The position numbers were made by a program, and so were the translations under genes. A stretch of 64,000 nt of DNA from Porticoccaceae bacterium. Lineage in GTDB: Bacteria > Pseudomonadota > Gammaproteobacteria > Pseudomonadales > Porticoccaceae. How positions within the stretch are numbered: the first letter of the stretch is position 1; every line of letters starts with the position of its first letter. This document shows, one piece after another, positions 19,701-30,344 of the stretch. The notes below the pieces were generated by a model. It saw only the letters and a list, made by a program, of their open reading frames with translations, did not search any database and was not told the origin of the DNA. The stretch lies in NCBI GenBank assembly GCA_028822155.1, contig JAPKEJ010000004.1, forward strand, positions 1 through 64,000, written 5' to 3'.

Positions 19701-19728
19701 CACCTCAATTAATAATAAGGTTGACCCA

Positions 19729-20604
19729 TTGCAGACCCCCGACTGGAATTACATTCCAAATTGCCGCATTCCAGAGAATCAGACTCTTCCCGAGGGTGTT
19801 ATTCGGTATGCGGCCATTGTCAGTTATGACGGCTCTGAGTTTTGTGGTTTTCAGCGTCAAAAACATAGCCCTTCCGTTCAGGTAGTACTAGAAAAAGCGC
19901 TATCTTATGTTGCTGATGAGTCGGTTACTGTTGGTTGTGCGGGTAGAACAGATACGGCGGTTCATGCCAGCTATCAGGTTGTGCATTTTGACTGTACGGC
20001 TAAAAGAGATGGTCGAAATTGGGTCATGGGTGCAAATAGTAAGCTTCCAGATTCCGTGGCTTTGGTTTGGGCGGGGCTAGTAGGTTGTGACTTTCACGCT
20101 AGGTTTAGCGCTCTTTCACGCACCTACCGTTATGTTATGGTCGCTCAGGAGACACGTCCGGCGATTTTGTCGACCGGGGTGACTTGGGTGAAATATCCGC
20201 TTAGGGGAGATTTAATGGAGACTGCTTGCCAGTTCCTACTTGGGGAACAAGATTTTTCGGCATTTCGCGGCGCCGGGTGTCAGTCTTTGTCACCCTTTCG
20301 TAATGTAGAAAAAGCCACAGTCTACGAGAGTTCTAATTTGTTGGTCTTTGAGATCACTGCAAACGCTTTCTTGCTCCATATGGTTCGAAACATCGTTGGT
20401 TCATTGATGGAGGTGGGATTGTCTCGTAGGCCTGCAAGCTGGATTAAAGAGTTACTTGACGGTGGTGATAGGTGCAAAAGTGCCGCTACGGCGCCACCGA
20501 ACGGGCTTTATCTTGTTGATGTTACATATCCCGACATTGCAGAGATCCCCGAGCTCCCTAAGGGACCTCTGTTTTTGCCGGCGTTCACTACACGAGGTAT
20601 ATAA
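19729..20604 (+). CDS. truA: tRNA pseudouridine(38-40) synthase
   Basis: A 291-residue enzyme that isomerises uridines 38-40 in tRNA anticodon arms. The catalytic Asp75 lies in AGRTDTAVHA, with VSYDGSEFCGFQRQ before it and FLLHMVRNIVG near the end. The start is a TTG with AAGG eight bases upstream (19717-19720), preceding the conserved core by about 24 residues. It sits between fimV and trpF, as in Pseudomonas. Confidence 0.95.
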   Translation: MQTPDWNYIPNCRIPENQTLPEGVIRYAAIVSYDGSEFCGFQRQKHSPSVQVVLEKALSYVADESVTVGCAGRTDTAVHASYQVVHFDCTAKRDGRNWVMGANSKLPDSVALVWAGLVGCDFHARFSALSRTYRYVMVAQETRPAILSTGVTWVKYPLRGDLMETACQFLLGEQDFSAFRGAGCQSLSPFRNVEKATVYESSNLLVFEITANAFLLHMVRNIVGSLMEVGLSRRPASWIKELLDGGDRCKSAATAPPNGLYLVDVTYPDIAEIPELPKGPLFLPAFTTRGI

Positions 20605-20608
20605 TCTT

Positions 20609-21226
20609 ATGGCTGTAAAGGTAAAAATCTGCGGTATTACCAATAGCCAGCAGGCGCTAATGGCTCAGGATGCAGGAGCTGATGCGCTTGGCTTAGTATT
20701 ATATGAAGGTAGCAGCCGTTTTGTTAACCTCGAGCGAGCGATTAATATCCGTGAGGTTATCCGACCCGATGTACTTTGTGTGGTGCTGCTCGTGAATGCC
20801 GTCGCAGAATTTGTAAATTTGGTGATTGAAAGTATAAAGCCAGATCTTATCCAGTTCCACGGCGACGAGACGCCCGAGTTTTGCCAGCAATTTGACTTCC
20901 CTTATATCCGTGCAACCCGCATGCGAGATGACCTAGATATTTCCAGTGAAGTCCTCCGTTATTCAGACAGCAAGTGGTTTCTTTTTGATGCTTTTCATGC
21001 TGGTGCCTATGGCGGTACGGGTGAAAAGTTTGACTGGAATCGTCTGCCGAGCCTTCGAGACTATGCGCTCATACTAGCAGGGGGGCTTACACCTGAGAAT
21101 GTTGTGACCGCAATTGAGACCGTATCTCCCGATATGGTAGATGTCAGTGGGGGCGTAGAGACTGAGCCTGGCGTTAAAGATGAATTGAAGGTACGTCTTT
21201 TTATTGAGCGAGTTAAGTCCTGTTGA
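20609..21226 (+). CDS. trpF: Phosphoribosylanthranilate isomerase
   Basis: A 205-residue TIM-barrel enzyme that converts phosphoribosylanthranilate to CdRP in tryptophan synthesis. VKICGI holds the catalytic Cys, the general-acid Asp region is FLFDAF, and the phosphate site is LAGGLTPENV with DVSGGVE. ATG 20609 is four bases after the truA stop. The frame stays open back to 20456 inside truA, but that extension matches no TrpF N-terminus. It is a stand-alone trpF, not fused to trpC. Confidence 0.96.
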   Translation: MAVKVKICGITNSQQALMAQDAGADALGLVLYEGSSRFVNLERAINIREVIRPDVLCVVLLVNAVAEFVNLVIESIKPDLIQFHGDETPEFCQQFDFPYIRATRMRDDLDISSEVLRYSDSKWFLFDAFHAGAYGGTGEKFDWNRLPSLRDYALILAGGLTPENVVTAIETVSPDMVDVSGGVETEPGVKDELKVRLFIERVKSC

Positions 21227-21311
21227 TAACTCTATTACTGTTCAGTAACCCTAGGTACTAATCTAGCAAATTTAGGTAAATAATTTCCCAGACATTCTAT
21301 TGGTGGTGGCA

Positions 21312-21341
21312 TTGTCATGTTAGAATACGTCTTGAAATAAT
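21312..21341 (+). promoter_or_regulatory. Sigma-70 promoter of the accD operon
   Basis: TTGTCA (21312-21317, 5/6), an 18-base spacer, AATAAT (21336-21341, 5/6). The start would be about 21348, with a leader of roughly 40 bases to accD. The 163 bp gap after trpF supports a separate promoter here. Confidence 0.55.
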
Positions 21342-21389
21342 CTATAGAAATCGCTCTGGCCGCCTCTGGCGACTAGTAAAAGGAAGCTT

Positions 21390-22262
21390 ATGAACTGGCT
21401 GAATCGTATTCGACCCAAGGGCCCAGCGGCCGCGACAACGGAGCGTGCCAACTCGGTTCCTGAAGGGCTCTGGAAAAAATGCCCTAAGTGTGCCTCTCCT
21501 CTGTATCGTCCCGAACTTGAACGCAATTTAGATGTTTGCCCGAAGTGCACCCACCATATGCGGATCGGTGCTCGTCGGCGTCTTGATATATTTTTGGACA
21601 CAGACGGTAGGCAAGAGTTGGAAGTGGACCTTGAAGCTATAGATCGTTTGAAGTTTCGAGACGTCAAGAAATATAAGGATCGCCTGTCTGATGCTCGAAA
21701 AAAGACTGGTGAAAGAGATGCGCTAATAGCGATGAGCGGCAGTCTTAAGGGAATTCCTGTGGTGGCATGCGCTTTTGAATTTGCATTTCACGGTGGGTCA
21801 ATGGGATATGCTGTGGGAGAAAAGTTCACCCGTGCGGCCAATTTAGCGCTTGAACAGCGCAAGCCATTTATTTGCTTTTCCGCTACCGGCGGGGCGCGGA
21901 TGCAAGAAGCCTTGATTTCGTTGATGCAGATGGCAAAGACAAGCGCGATTCTAGAGAGGCTGAGATTGTCTGGTGTTCCCTACGTTTCATTCATGACTGA
22001 TCCAGTATACGGCGGTGTGTCAGCTAGTTTAGCGATGCTAGGGGATTTAAACGTCGCTGAGCCGGGCGCTAGAGCTGGCTTTGCGGGGCCTAATGTCATA
22101 GAAGATACTATTCGGCAAAAATTGCCGAAGGGGTTTCAGCGTAGTGAATTCTTATTGGAGCATGGACATATCGATATGATTATCAGTCGCAGCGAGATTC
22201 GCGATCGGTTAGCAAGTTCTCTGTCAAAGTTCATGGATATCCCAGAGACTAATAATGCCTAA
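21390..22262 (+). CDS. accD: Acetyl-CoA carboxylase carboxyltransferase subunit beta
   Basis: A 290-residue subunit that with AccA transfers the carboxyl group from biotin to acetyl-CoA, giving malonyl-CoA for fatty acids. The N-terminal zinc ribbon has Cys31, Cys34, Cys50 and Cys53, and the crotonase-fold core shows [23 protein letters not shown] and [23 protein letters not shown] precedes the ATG. It overlaps folC by 8 bases and heads the classical accD-folC-SPOR-cvpA-purF operon. Confidence 0.97.
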   Translation: MNWLNRIRPKGPAAATTERANSVPEGLWKKCPKCASPLYRPELERNLDVCPKCTHHMRIGARRRLDIFLDTDGRQELEVDLEAIDRLKFRDVKKYKDRLSDARKKTGERDALIAMSGSLKGIPVVACAFEFAFHGGSMGYAVGEKFTRAANLALEQRKPFICFSATGGARMQEALISLMQMAKTSAILERLRLSGVPYVSFMTDPVYGGVSASLAMLGDLNVAEPGARAGFAGPNVIEDTIRQKLPKGFQRSEFLLEHGHIDMIISRSEIRDRLASSLSKFMDIPETNNA

Positions 22263-23538
22263 TCGCTCCCTCGGTGAGTGGTTGTCCATTTTAGAATCCA
22301 GGCATCCTAGTGAGATAGACCTTGGTTTAGAGAGAGTTTCAGAGGTCTGGAGTCGGCTAAATTCAAAGGTAAATGGCACTGGTGAGATCGCTAAACCAAT
22401 GACTGTTACCGTTGCCGGCACCAATGGCAAGGGGTCTTGCATAGCTGCTATGCAGGCCATTTTGTTGGGTCACGACTATTCTGTCGGTGTTTTCACGTCA
22501 CCACATTTTTTGAGGTATAACGAGAGAATCTGTATCGCTGGAGTTCCAGTCTCCGATGAGGTCATCGTTAGTGCTTTCACTCTTATCGAATCTGTTAGGC
22601 GAGGAGTATCGCTTACTTATTTTGAATTCAATGCTCTTGCGGCGCTAGTGATTTTTGGGCAGCAGAAGCTCGATGTGGTTTTATTGGAAGTGGGACTCGG
22701 CGGTCGTTTGGATGCAATTAACATTATTGATCCCGATATTTCGGTGGTCACTAGCATCGACTTGGATCATCAAGACTGGCTTGGCGACACGCGAATAGAA
22801 ATCGCTGCTGAAAAGCTAGGTATCGCGAGGGCTAACAAGCCTTTGATCATCGGCGAACCAAGCCCTCCGGCTGGGTTTGATGCCCTGGTGTTAAAAACCG
22901 GTGCTATTGCGATGCAAATAGGTCGAGATTTCTCTATCCTCAGCGATACTTTGGCGAGTCATTTCACCGCAAGGACTCAATTTGATGGGAAATTATTAGA
23001 CTTTCCTAGCATTGAAACCGCCGGGTTACTCTCTCAAAATAAGATTCTCGCTATTCAAGCGTTGGTCAGTATGGGCATCGGCTTGAATCCAGAAAAGGTG
23101 GCTGAATCATTAAAGGGTGCTCTGCTTACAGGGCGACAACAACGTGCAGTATATCGAGGGGTAAATGTACTGTTAGATGTGGCGCATAACCCCGCTGCCG
23201 CATCAGTTTTGAGGCAAAATATACCAGCTATTAAGGGTAAAACTTACGCGGTGGCGTCCGTGCTGGCCGACAAAGACTGGGCTGGAATGATAGAACAAGT
23301 TGCCGATAGGCTAGACGAATTATTGGTGGCTGAAATAAGTGATAATCCACGCGCCAGCACAGCTCAATCGATGCTTGATATGGTATATACTACAGGTCTT
23401 GAAGCCTGTCGCTGTGATTCAATAGAAGATGCATTCTTGAAAGCAATTAAGGTAGCTAGTGCAGATGATCAGATAGTCGTTTTCGGCTCATTTCATACTG
23501 TTTCATCAGTATTGAAGGTTATTTCAGAAGAGGTTTGA
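22255..23538 (+). CDS. folC: Folylpolyglutamate synthase / dihydrofolate synthase
   Basis: A 427-residue Mur-ligase-fold enzyme that joins glutamate to dihydropteroate and extends folate polyglutamates. The P-loop is AGTNGKGSC (54-62), followed by [13 protein letters not shown], the Mg/folate region [24 protein letters not shown] and the C-terminal LDVAHNPAA. The start overlaps accD by 8 bases. The folate pathway is also served by folE at 10.6 kb. Confidence 0.96.
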   Translation: MPNRSLGEWLSILESRHPSEIDLGLERVSEVWSRLNSKVNGTGEIAKPMTVTVAGTNGKGSCIAAMQAILLGHDYSVGVFTSPHFLRYNERICIAGVPVSDEVIVSAFTLIESVRRGVSLTYFEFNALAALVIFGQQKLDVVLLEVGLGGRLDAINIIDPDISVVTSIDLDHQDWLGDTRIEIAAEKLGIARANKPLIIGEPSPPAGFDALVLKTGAIAMQIGRDFSILSDTLASHFTARTQFDGKLLDFPSIETAGLLSQNKILAIQALVSMGIGLNPEKVAESLKGALLTGRQQRAVYRGVNVLLDVAHNPAAASVLRQNIPAIKGKTYAVASVLADKDWAGMIEQVADRLDELLVAEISDNPRASTAQSMLDMVYTTGLEACRCDSIEDAFLKAIKVASADDQIVVFGSFHTVSSVLKVISEEV

Positions 23539-23539
23539 T

Positions 23540-24061
23540 GTGAGTGAAGGTTTAGCGCAGCGAGTAGCCGGCACACTAGTTTTGGGAGTCATTGGGTTGA
23601 TAGTATTGCCGCTGTTGATTGACTTCACCGACCCAAATAAAGTCGATCGAACAACCAAAATTCCGGTCCCGCCTTCTATAGCCCCCATCTCTCTTGAGAG
23701 TGCTCAGCGTCCGTCTGATGTTACTTCCAGAGAGGCTTCATCTGTTATTTTAGATGTTAATAAATCTGTGCCGGTGGTCAGTTATGATGGGCCCGACTTC
23801 GGCCTAACTGATAAGGGTCTCCCTCATACTTGGATTTTACAGGTAGGCAGTTTCGTCGAAAAGCCAAAGGCAGAGATACTGTTAGAGCAGCTTGTTGATA
23901 AGGGGTTTAAGGCGTTTATCGCACCGGCGGTAATTGATGGAGAGGACCATTTCCGCGTTTTGGTGGGACCTAAAATTGATAGGCGGCGTGTGACGGCCGA
24001 TAGAGATAACATAGACCTTATGTTTAAGACAAAATCCATCGTTTTGAAATACGAGACCTAG
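23540..24061 (+). CDS. dedD: SPOR-domain protein, DedD-like
   Basis: A 173-residue bitopic membrane protein. There is a short cytoplasmic start, one membrane helix (VAGTLVLGVIGLIVLPLLI, about 7-25), a Pro/Ser-rich periplasmic linker, and a C-terminal SPOR domain (WILQVGSFVEKPKAE to VLKYE, about 92-172) that binds denuded glycan at the division site. It starts at GTG one base after folC. The position between folC and cvpA is that of E. coli dedD, a septation protein. Confidence 0.88.
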   Translation: MSEGLAQRVAGTLVLGVIGLIVLPLLIDFTDPNKVDRTTKIPVPPSIAPISLESAQRPSDVTSREASSVILDVNKSVPVVSYDGPDFGLTDKGLPHTWILQVGSFVEKPKAEILLEQLVDKGFKAFIAPAVIDGEDHFRVLVGPKIDRRRVTADRDNIDLMFKTKSIVLKYET

Positions 24062-24085
24062 CTAACTGAGTGTGGGGAAGGCGTT

Positions 24086-24586
24086 ATGGGTGTAGGGGCA
24101 GTAGATATAGCAATTGTTGCAATTATCGCAATTTCAGGCTGTATTAGCCTTATTCGCGGTTTTGTAAAGGAAGCGATGTCTCTAGTGATTTGGCTGACCG
24201 CTTTTGTGGTCGCTATGACCTTCAAGGAGTTGGTTGCGGAGCTACTGGTGAATATGATTGCGCTAGCATCGATGCGCCAGCTAGCGGCTTGGCTTATGCT
24301 TTTTGTTGGGACTTTGTTATTTGGTGCTATGGTTAACTTTTTGCTGGGTAAGTTGGTAAGCTCAACAGGATTGAGTGGCACAGACAGAACCTTGGGGCTG
24401 GTGTTTGGTGTTTTTAGGGGCTTGCTAGTTGTTTTAGCGTTGGTGGTAATGCTTCCTGAGGCTCTACCAGTGGATCAAGATTTATGGTGGACGTCGTCAA
24501 AGCTTATTCCGGTGTTTATGTCCTTTAAGGGCGCGGGAATAGATGCGGCGATGGCGATCAAAGACTTCATAATAGGCTGGGTTTAA
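24086..24586 (+). CDS. cvpA: CvpA-family membrane protein
   Basis: A 166-residue inner-membrane protein with four hydrophobic segments and the CvpA hallmark [17 protein letters not shown] near the N-terminus, plus [17 protein letters not shown]. In E. coli CvpA is needed for colicin V production and envelope stress tolerance. It lies two bases before purF, the conserved order. Confidence 0.93.
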   Translation: MGVGAVDIAIVAIIAISGCISLIRGFVKEAMSLVIWLTAFVVAMTFKELVAELLVNMIALASMRQLAAWLMLFVGTLLFGAMVNFLLGKLVSSTGLSGTDRTLGLVFGVFRGLLVVLALVVMLPEALPVDQDLWWTSSKLIPVFMSFKGAGIDAAMAIKDFIIGWV

Positions 24587-24588
24587 TC

Positions 24589-26118
24589 ATGTGTGGTGTT
24601 GTTGGAATTTCGGGTAAATCGAGTGTTAATTTGCGACTGTATGATGCCTTGACTATGTTGCAGCATAGGGGTCAGGATGCTGCAGGAATTGTTACTGAAT
24701 CAGGTGGTGAGCTTCATCAATGCAAGGGTGAGGGATTAGCGAGAGATGTATTTCGCCGCAGTCATATGCTGCGATTAGTTGGCGATGTTGGTATTGGGCA
24801 CGTGCGTTACCCAACCGCTGGTAGTTCTGGTCCAGCGCTAGCTCAGCCGTTGTATGTTAATTCGCCTTACGGAATTTTTATCGCCCATAACGGCAATCTA
24901 ACTAATGCCGATGAATTGCGACAACAGATTTTCCGGGAGGATTTACGGCATTTAAATACCGACTCAGATTCGGAAGTACTTCTGAATATCTTTGCTCACG
25001 AGTTACACGCGCAAGGTAAGCTTGAACCTTCTAGTAGCGATATTTTTGCCGCGGTGTCAGGGGTGCATGAGCGCTGTAAGGGGGCCTATGCAGTTGTTGG
25101 TGTCATCGCTAATTATGGGATGTTTGCCTTTCGAGACCGATTTGGTATTCGCCCACTGTGCTTTGGTAAGCGCGAAACATCTAAAGGTACTGAGTACGCT
25201 GTAGTGTCTGAATCTGTAGTGCTCGACAGTCTTGGGTTTGAATTAATTAGAGACCTTCAGCCTGGTGAAGCACTTTTTGTTGATCCATCTGGAGAGCTTC
25301 ACCTGCATCAATGTGCGAAAGAACACCAATTAGTGCCTTGTATCTTTGAACATGTGTACTTCGCTCGACCAGACTCACTAATTGATGATATCTCAGTCTA
25401 TAAATGCAGATTAAGAATGGGCGAGAAATTGGCTGATAAATTGACTCGACTTAGACCAGATCACGGCATAGACGTCGTTATCCCTATACCTGACACCAGT
25501 CGGGTTTCGGCGCAAGCGTTGGCTGAACGTTTAGGCGTTAAGTTGCGTGAAGGTTTTATGAAAAATCGCTATATCGGTCGTACGTTTATCATGCCAGGTC
25601 AAACTCAGCGGAAAAAGTCAGTGAGGCAAAAGCTTAATGCCGTGAAATTAGAGTTTGCAGGCAAGAACGTGCTCTTAGTCGATGACTCGATTGTCCGTGG
25701 TACTACCTCTGAAGAGATTATTCAGATGGCAAGAGATGCCGGAGCCAATAAAGTATTTATGGCTTCAGCGGCCCCTGGGGTTCGCCACCCGAATGTCTAT
25801 GGCATAGATATGCCATCGGCATCAGAACTCATTGCGCATAACAGGACTGATGAAGAAGTGGGCGACTTGATAGGAGCAGATTGGTTGATCTATCAGGACT
25901 TAGAAGACCTGGTTGACTCAGCAAAAGAGGGTAATAGCGAGATAACTCAGTTTGAGTGCTCGGTATTTGATGGGCATTACATAACCGGTGATGTTGACCA
26001 GAAGTACCTCAAGAGACTGGACTCGCAACGAAACAATTCGGTTAAGGAAGGGAGTAGCCCGGAACTTAATAAAGAGGACAGTCAAGTAATTGGGATCCAT
26101 AACAACAGTAGTAGCTAA
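24589..26118 (+). CDS. purF: Amidophosphoribosyltransferase
   Basis: A 509-residue enzyme catalysing the first step of purine synthesis: PRPP plus glutamine gives 5-phosphoribosylamine. The N-terminal nucleophile is Cys2 (MCGVVGISG), with glutaminase segments [11 protein letters not shown] and [10 protein letters not shown], and the PRPP loop [16 protein letters not shown] in the transferase domain. The last gene of the accD operon; no PurR-like box is evident inside the two-base gap. Confidence 0.97.
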   Translation: MCGVVGISGKSSVNLRLYDALTMLQHRGQDAAGIVTESGGELHQCKGEGLARDVFRRSHMLRLVGDVGIGHVRYPTAGSSGPALAQPLYVNSPYGIFIAHNGNLTNADELRQQIFREDLRHLNTDSDSEVLLNIFAHELHAQGKLEPSSSDIFAAVSGVHERCKGAYAVVGVIANYGMFAFRDRFGIRPLCFGKRETSKGTEYAVVSESVVLDSLGFELIRDLQPGEALFVDPSGELHLHQCAKEHQLVPCIFEHVYFARPDSLIDDISVYKCRLRMGEKLADKLTRLRPDHGIDVVIPIPDTSRVSAQALAERLGVKLREGFMKNRYIGRTFIMPGQTQRKKSVRQKLNAVKLEFAGKNVLLVDDSIVRGTTSEEIIQMARDAGANKVFMASAAPGVRHPNVYGIDMPSASELIAHNRTDEEVGDLIGADWLIYQDLEDLVDSAKEGNSEITQFECSVFDGHYITGDVDQKYLKRLDSQRNNSVKEGSSPELNKEDSQVIGIHNNSSS

Positions 26119-26194
26119 GGTTTTAATTGATTGTCTTTAATACCAAATGACTGTTAAAGGCTACTAAATAAGCTGTAATGTAAGGATAATATTA

Positions 26195-26827
26195 ATGCTA
26201 TCGAGTTTATTTGGTAACAAAGGTCGTACCTCAGACCAATTTTTACCCGGCCGTAAAGAGGCTATGGTGATTTCCGACGTACATTTGGTTACTGGCCAGC
26301 CGCTTAAACCTCCGTTTGCAGAACACTTGGATATGGCAATTTTTGCCATGGGCTGTTTTTGGGGCGCGGAACGACGGTTCTGGGAGCAAGAGGGTGTGGT
26401 GTCTACGGTGGTGGGTTACGCTGGAGGGGTCACGCCGAATCCAACATACGAGGAAACCTGTACTGGCCTGACCGGGCACACTGAAGTGGTAATGGTTATT
26501 TTTGACCCTGCCATAACCACTTTTGACCGATTGCTTTCAGTATTTTGGGAGGCTCATGACCCAACCCAAGGTATGCGTCAGGGAAATGATCAGGGTAGCC
26601 AGTACAGATCTGCAATCTATGCGACATCTGATGAGCAACTCACGCATATAGAATTATCAGCCATCGATGTCCAAGCAAAACTAACGGCCCTAGGGCTTGG
26701 CGCTATTACGACAGAAATGATACCTGCACCAGAGTTCTATTACGCAGAAGATTATCATCAGCAGTATCTAATTAAAAACCCTGCAGGCTACTGTGGTCTG
26801 CGTGGTACGGGAATTACTTGCGGCTAA
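26195..26827 (+). CDS. msrA: Peptide methionine sulfoxide reductase MsrA
   Basis: A 210-residue enzyme that reduces methionine-S-sulfoxide in proteins. The catalytic Cys54 is in [12 protein letters not shown], followed by [27 protein letters not shown] and YHQQYL. The N-terminal extension of about 45 residues resembles that of E. coli MsrA. A resolving Cys in YCGLRGTG is retained. It is convergent with the peptide transporter operon, 29 bp apart. Confidence 0.95.
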   Translation: MLSSLFGNKGRTSDQFLPGRKEAMVISDVHLVTGQPLKPPFAEHLDMAIFAMGCFWGAERRFWEQEGVVSTVVGYAGGVTPNPTYEETCTGLTGHTEVVMVIFDPAITTFDRLLSVFWEAHDPTQGMRQGNDQGSQYRSAIYATSDEQLTHIELSAIDVQAKLTALGLGAITTEMIPAPEFYYAEDYHQQYLIKNPAGYCGLRGTGITCG

Positions 26828-26856
26828 TCATTTAGCTTGATGCTACAAAGCTACAA

Positions 26857-28503
26857 TTAAATATTTTCTATTCTAGCCCGCTCTAACAAAGGGTCAGCTA
26901 TGGGTATTGATCTCAATAAGTTTTGAGTATACGGATCTTGAGGGTTTGCCCACAACGCCTCAGTCTTACCTTCTTCCACGATAACCCCGTGATGCATTAT
27001 CATCACTCGATCGGATATATATCGCACAACGGATAGATCATGAGAGATGAACATCATCGTTAAGTTATGACTCTCAACTAAATCCAAAATAAGGTCTAGT
27101 ATCTGGGCTTGAATGGTCACGTCTAGTGCAGAAACGGGCTCGTCAGCGATTATAAACTCAGGCTTTGTTGCGATGGCTCTGCCAATAGCGATACGTTGCC
27201 GCTGACCGCCAGAAAACTCATGAGGATATTTGCGCATAGACCCACGGGCCAAGCCTACCTCATCCATCAACTCACTTACCCTGGAGAGTACGTTTTCTCT
27301 ATTAGCTAGACCGTGATATAAAAGAGGTTCAGAGAGAGTTTCATAGACGGTCATCCTAGGATTAAGTGAGGCGTAGGGGTCCTGGAATATCATCTGCATC
27401 CTGCGACGCCAAGGAACCAGCTGTCGAGGACTAAGGCCCGTTAGTTGGTCAGCTCCAAAATTAACGATACCAGAGGTGTTGGGTACTAGCTGCAGAATTG
27501 ATCGTCCGAGAGTCGATTTCCCTGAGCCTGACTCACCTACCAGGCCTAATATTTCGCCGCGTAAAATATTGAGAGACACATCATCAACTGCCTTGATTAG
27601 AGCGTATTTACCATCAATCTTTTGTTTGGAGTAGTCATTAAAATGTGTTTTTAAATGACTAACCTTGATTAAGGTTTCCGGCTTTACGCGGCTTTCTAAT
27701 TTCTTTGGACCGCTTGGGATCGCAGCTAATAGCTTTTTGGTGTATTCATCCTGTGACCGGTAAAATACGCTATCAGTATTACCGGTCTCTCGTATAGTGC
27801 CTTCGCACATGACGAGTACTTTGTCAGCGATGCCCGCTACGACTCCGAGATCATGGCTAATAAAAATAACAGCCACATCATGAGTTTGCTGTAGCTTTTT
27901 GATTAGTTTAAGTATCTGCGCCTGAATGGTTACATCCAGTGCCGTAGTTGGCTCATCACAGATCAATAGGCGAGGTTCGGTAATCAAAGCCATCGCAATC
28001 ATGACGCGCTGACGCATCCCGCCGGAGAACTCATGTGGATAGCAATCAAATCGGGAGTGAGGGTCTATAATGCCGACCTCATCGAGTAGTTGAATTGCTC
28101 GCTCTCGCGCCTTTGGGCGACTCTGTCTTAGTGTTTTATCTGGATGATAGATGAGTGGTTCAATCAGCTGCTCACCAATGGTTAGAAAGGGGTTCAAAGA
28201 GGTCATAGGGTCTTGAAATATTACTGCAATATCGTTACAGCGGTGATGCCGCATGCGATCGGGACTGCAGGTTAAGAGGTCTTCACCATCAAAAAAAGCG
28301 GTGCCTCCTTCAATTTTGGCTGGCGGCTTTGGTAAGAGATCGAGCAGGCTGTAGCAAGTGACTGATTTTCCTGACCCAGATTCACCAACAATGGCCAGTG
28401 TTTCGCCACTATCTACACTAAAAGAAACATCATCTACCGCTTTCACCAAGCCATTACGGGTGTGAAAGTAAACCTTTAAACCTTTGACCTCAAGAATCGC
28501 CAT
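26857..28503 (-). CDS. Peptide ABC transporter ATP-binding protein, two fused ATPase domains (OppD-OppF type)
   Basis: A 548-residue protein with two complete ABC domains: about 1-255 and 283-545. Each has Walker A GESGSGKS, a Q-loop (FQDPMTSLNP, FQDPYASLNP), a signature (SGGMRQR, SGGQRQR) and Walker B (LLICDEPTTALD, FIIADEPVSALD). Each also ends in the oligopeptide-family C-terminal tail. The fused layout is like E. coli YejF. It is the last gene of the operon, 15 bp after the second permease, and powers uptake of peptides by its partners. Confidence 0.93.
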   Translation of the reverse strand: MAILEVKGLKVYFHTRNGLVKAVDDVSFSVDSGETLAIVGESGSGKSVTCYSLLDLLPKPPAKIEGGTAFFDGEDLLTCSPDRMRHHRCNDIAVIFQDPMTSLNPFLTIGEQLIEPLIYHPDKTLRQSRPKARERAIQLLDEVGIIDPHSRFDCYPHEFSGGMRQRVMIAMALITEPRLLICDEPTTALDVTIQAQILKLIKKLQQTHDVAVIFISHDLGVVAGIADKVLVMCEGTIRETGNTDSVFYRSQDEYTKKLLAAIPSGPKKLESRVKPETLIKVSHLKTHFNDYSKQKIDGKYALIKAVDDVSLNILRGEILGLVGESGSGKSTLGRSILQLVPNTSGIVNFGADQLTGLSPRQLVPWRRRMQMIFQDPYASLNPRMTVYETLSEPLLYHGLANRENVLSRVSELMDEVGLARGSMRKYPHEFSGGQRQRIAIGRAIATKPEFIIADEPVSALDVTIQAQILDLILDLVESHNLTMMFISHDLSVVRYISDRVMIMHHGVIVEEGKTEALWANPQDPYTQNLLRSIPIADPLLERARIENI

Positions 28504-28518
28504 TAATGTATCCCTTTA

Positions 28519-29409
28519 TTAATCTTTAGAGGTTCTAGGGTCGAGAGCATCACGCAAACCGTCACCTAAGAAATTTAATGCAAACAATGTTAACGACAGA
28601 GCAATACCTGGAAATATTAATAACCACGGGTATTCCTCCATGGTTTCGACGCCATAGTTAATAAGTAGCCCCCAAGAGCTCTCGGGCGGCTGGATACCCA
28701 AACCAAGGAAGCTTAAAAAGGCCTCAAGTAACATAACACTTGGGATAGTGAGCGTGGTGTAAACAATGACGGGCCCTAGGGTGTTTGGAATAATATGGCG
28801 ACGTATAATGGTCCACTGAGAAAGACCCAAGGAGTACGCTGCTTCAACAAATTCTTGGTTGCGTAACGACATAACTTGCCCGCGGACAATACGAGCCATG
28901 GTGAGCCATTCAACTGCGCCAATAGCGAGAAAGAGCAACAAAATATTGCGGCCAAATACGACCATCAACAGAACAATAAATATCATAAAGGGCAAGGCGT
29001 AGAGTATATCAACGATACGCATCATTACAGCGTCTAGGCGACCACCATAAAATCCCGCTATTGCACCCCACAAGATTCCTATAACAAGCGCTACAGCGGT
29101 AGCAATAAATCCAACCATAAGCGATACACGGCCACCGTACATAATACGAGTTAGCATGTCTCTCCCAAAGATGTCAGTGCCCAACCAGTGTTGGAGCGAG
29201 GGTGCTGTAGCACCTAAGTCTAGGTTTTGCTGTTCGTAGCTGTATGGGGCTATCCACGGAGTTAGTAGAGATACCACACATAAAAGAATTAAAATTCCAA
29301 GACCAGCGAGTGCCAAATAGTTCTTACTTAACTTGATCCAAGCATCATTCCACAGTGAGCTGCCGTCCTCTTCGGAGGTTGCAGGCTGAGATAGGGTATT
29401 TTTGTTCAT
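28519..29409 (-). CDS. Peptide ABC transporter permease, OppC/DppC type
   Basis: A 296-residue inner-membrane permease with an N-terminal OppC extension (about 25-75), the family phrase LGTDIFGRDMLTRIMYGGRVSL, and the EAA loop VEAAYSLGLSQWTIIRRHIIPN that contacts the ATPase. Around six membrane segments are visible. Its ATG shares one base with the stop of the upstream permease (TAATG), indicating tight coupling. Confidence 0.94.
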   Translation of the reverse strand: MNKNTLSQPATSEEDGSSLWNDAWIKLSKNYLALAGLGILILLCVVSLLTPWIAPYSYEQQNLDLGATAPSLQHWLGTDIFGRDMLTRIMYGGRVSLMVGFIATAVALVIGILWGAIAGFYGGRLDAVMMRIVDILYALPFMIFIVLLMVVFGRNILLLFLAIGAVEWLTMARIVRGQVMSLRNQEFVEAAYSLGLSQWTIIRRHIIPNTLGPVIVYTTLTIPSVMLLEAFLSFLGLGIQPPESSWGLLINYGVETMEEYPWLLIFPGIALSLTLFALNFLGDGLRDALDPRTSKD

Positions 29410-30344
29410 TAATTACTCCCCCGAATTTCTTGGCGAAGCTTTGGGTTTAGCCAGATGGCAAGCATGTCTGATAGTAGGTTAAAGATAATAATGAGGGTCG
29501 AAAAGAATACTGTCATACCGAGAATTAACGTGTAATCCCTATTAAAGGCGGCTTGAACGTAAAATCTGCCTAAACCAGGTATTTGAAATATTGTTTCAAC
29601 CACAAAGGAACCGCCGAGGAGTCCTGCAAAAGCGGGGCCTAAAAAAGATACGACCGGTATCAGGCCGCCACGAAGAGCATGTTTCGCAATGACAATAGGC
29701 TCGCTTAAACCTTTGGCTCTGGCGGTGCGGATATAGTCTTGGGATAGCACTTCTAACATACCACCTCTTGAGAGCCTCGCTATATATGCTGCATAAGCAG
29801 TACCCAGGGTGATTGAGGGCAAAATCTTATCTCCTGGTATATCGCCCCAGCCAGAGACTGGAAGCCACTCAAGGTGGATTCCAAAAATGAGAACCAGTAA
29901 TGGCCCAAGTAAAAAAGATGGCATACAGATACCAATCATTGCAGCAGACATCGGGATATAGTCCTGCATTGTGTTGGGGCGCATTGACGCTGTTATACCT
30001 GCTGTAATCCCAACACCTAGCGCCACTAGCATGGCGTAAAACGCGAGCTCCGCTGTAGTGGGTAAGCCGGCCCCGATTAACTCATTGACAGTTCGGCCTG
30101 AATACTTAAATGATGGCCCTAGATCGCCTTGCACGACGTCACCAAGGTAACTTAGGTATTGCTTCCACATTGGTTGGTCCAGATTATATTGTGCCTCCAG
30201 AGCTTTTAAAACCTCAGGTGGCACTGCCTTGTCTGCATCGAACGGACCGCCAGGTGCGGAATGTACCAAAAAAAATGTCACAGTAATAACAACCAATAAT
30301 ACCGGTACCGCCTGCATTAAACGGCCTAGAGCAAATTTGAACAT
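29409..30344 (-). CDS. Peptide ABC transporter permease, OppB/DppB type
   Basis: A 311-residue permease with the OppB start (FALGRLMQAVPVLLVVITVTFFL), the loop HSAPGGPFD, DLGPSFKYSGRTV and the EAA motif TARAKGLSEPIVIAKHALR. It forms the channel with the OppC-type subunit. It is joined to the binding-protein gene upstream and the second permease downstream by one-base TAATG overlaps. Confidence 0.94.
   Translation of the reverse strand: MFKFALGRLMQAVPVLLVVITVTFFLVHSAPGGPFDADKAVPPEVLKALEAQYNLDQPMWKQYLSYLGDVVQGDLGPSFKYSGRTVNELIGAGLPTTAELAFYAMLVALGVGITAGITASMRPNTMQDYIPMSAAMIGICMPSFLLGPLLVLIFGIHLEWLPVSGWGDIPGDKILPSITLGTAYAAYIARLSRGGMLEVLSQDYIRTARAKGLSEPIVIAKHALRGGLIPVVSFLGPAFAGLLGGSFVVETIFQIPGLGRFYVQAAFNRDYTLILGMTVFFSTLIIIFNLLSDMLAIWLNPKLRQEIRGSN

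Noticed and set aside
20456-20608. Long N-terminal extension of trpF inside truA
   Set aside because: It lies in another frame of conserved truA coding sequence and has no TrpF similarity; ATG 20609 begins with the family core.
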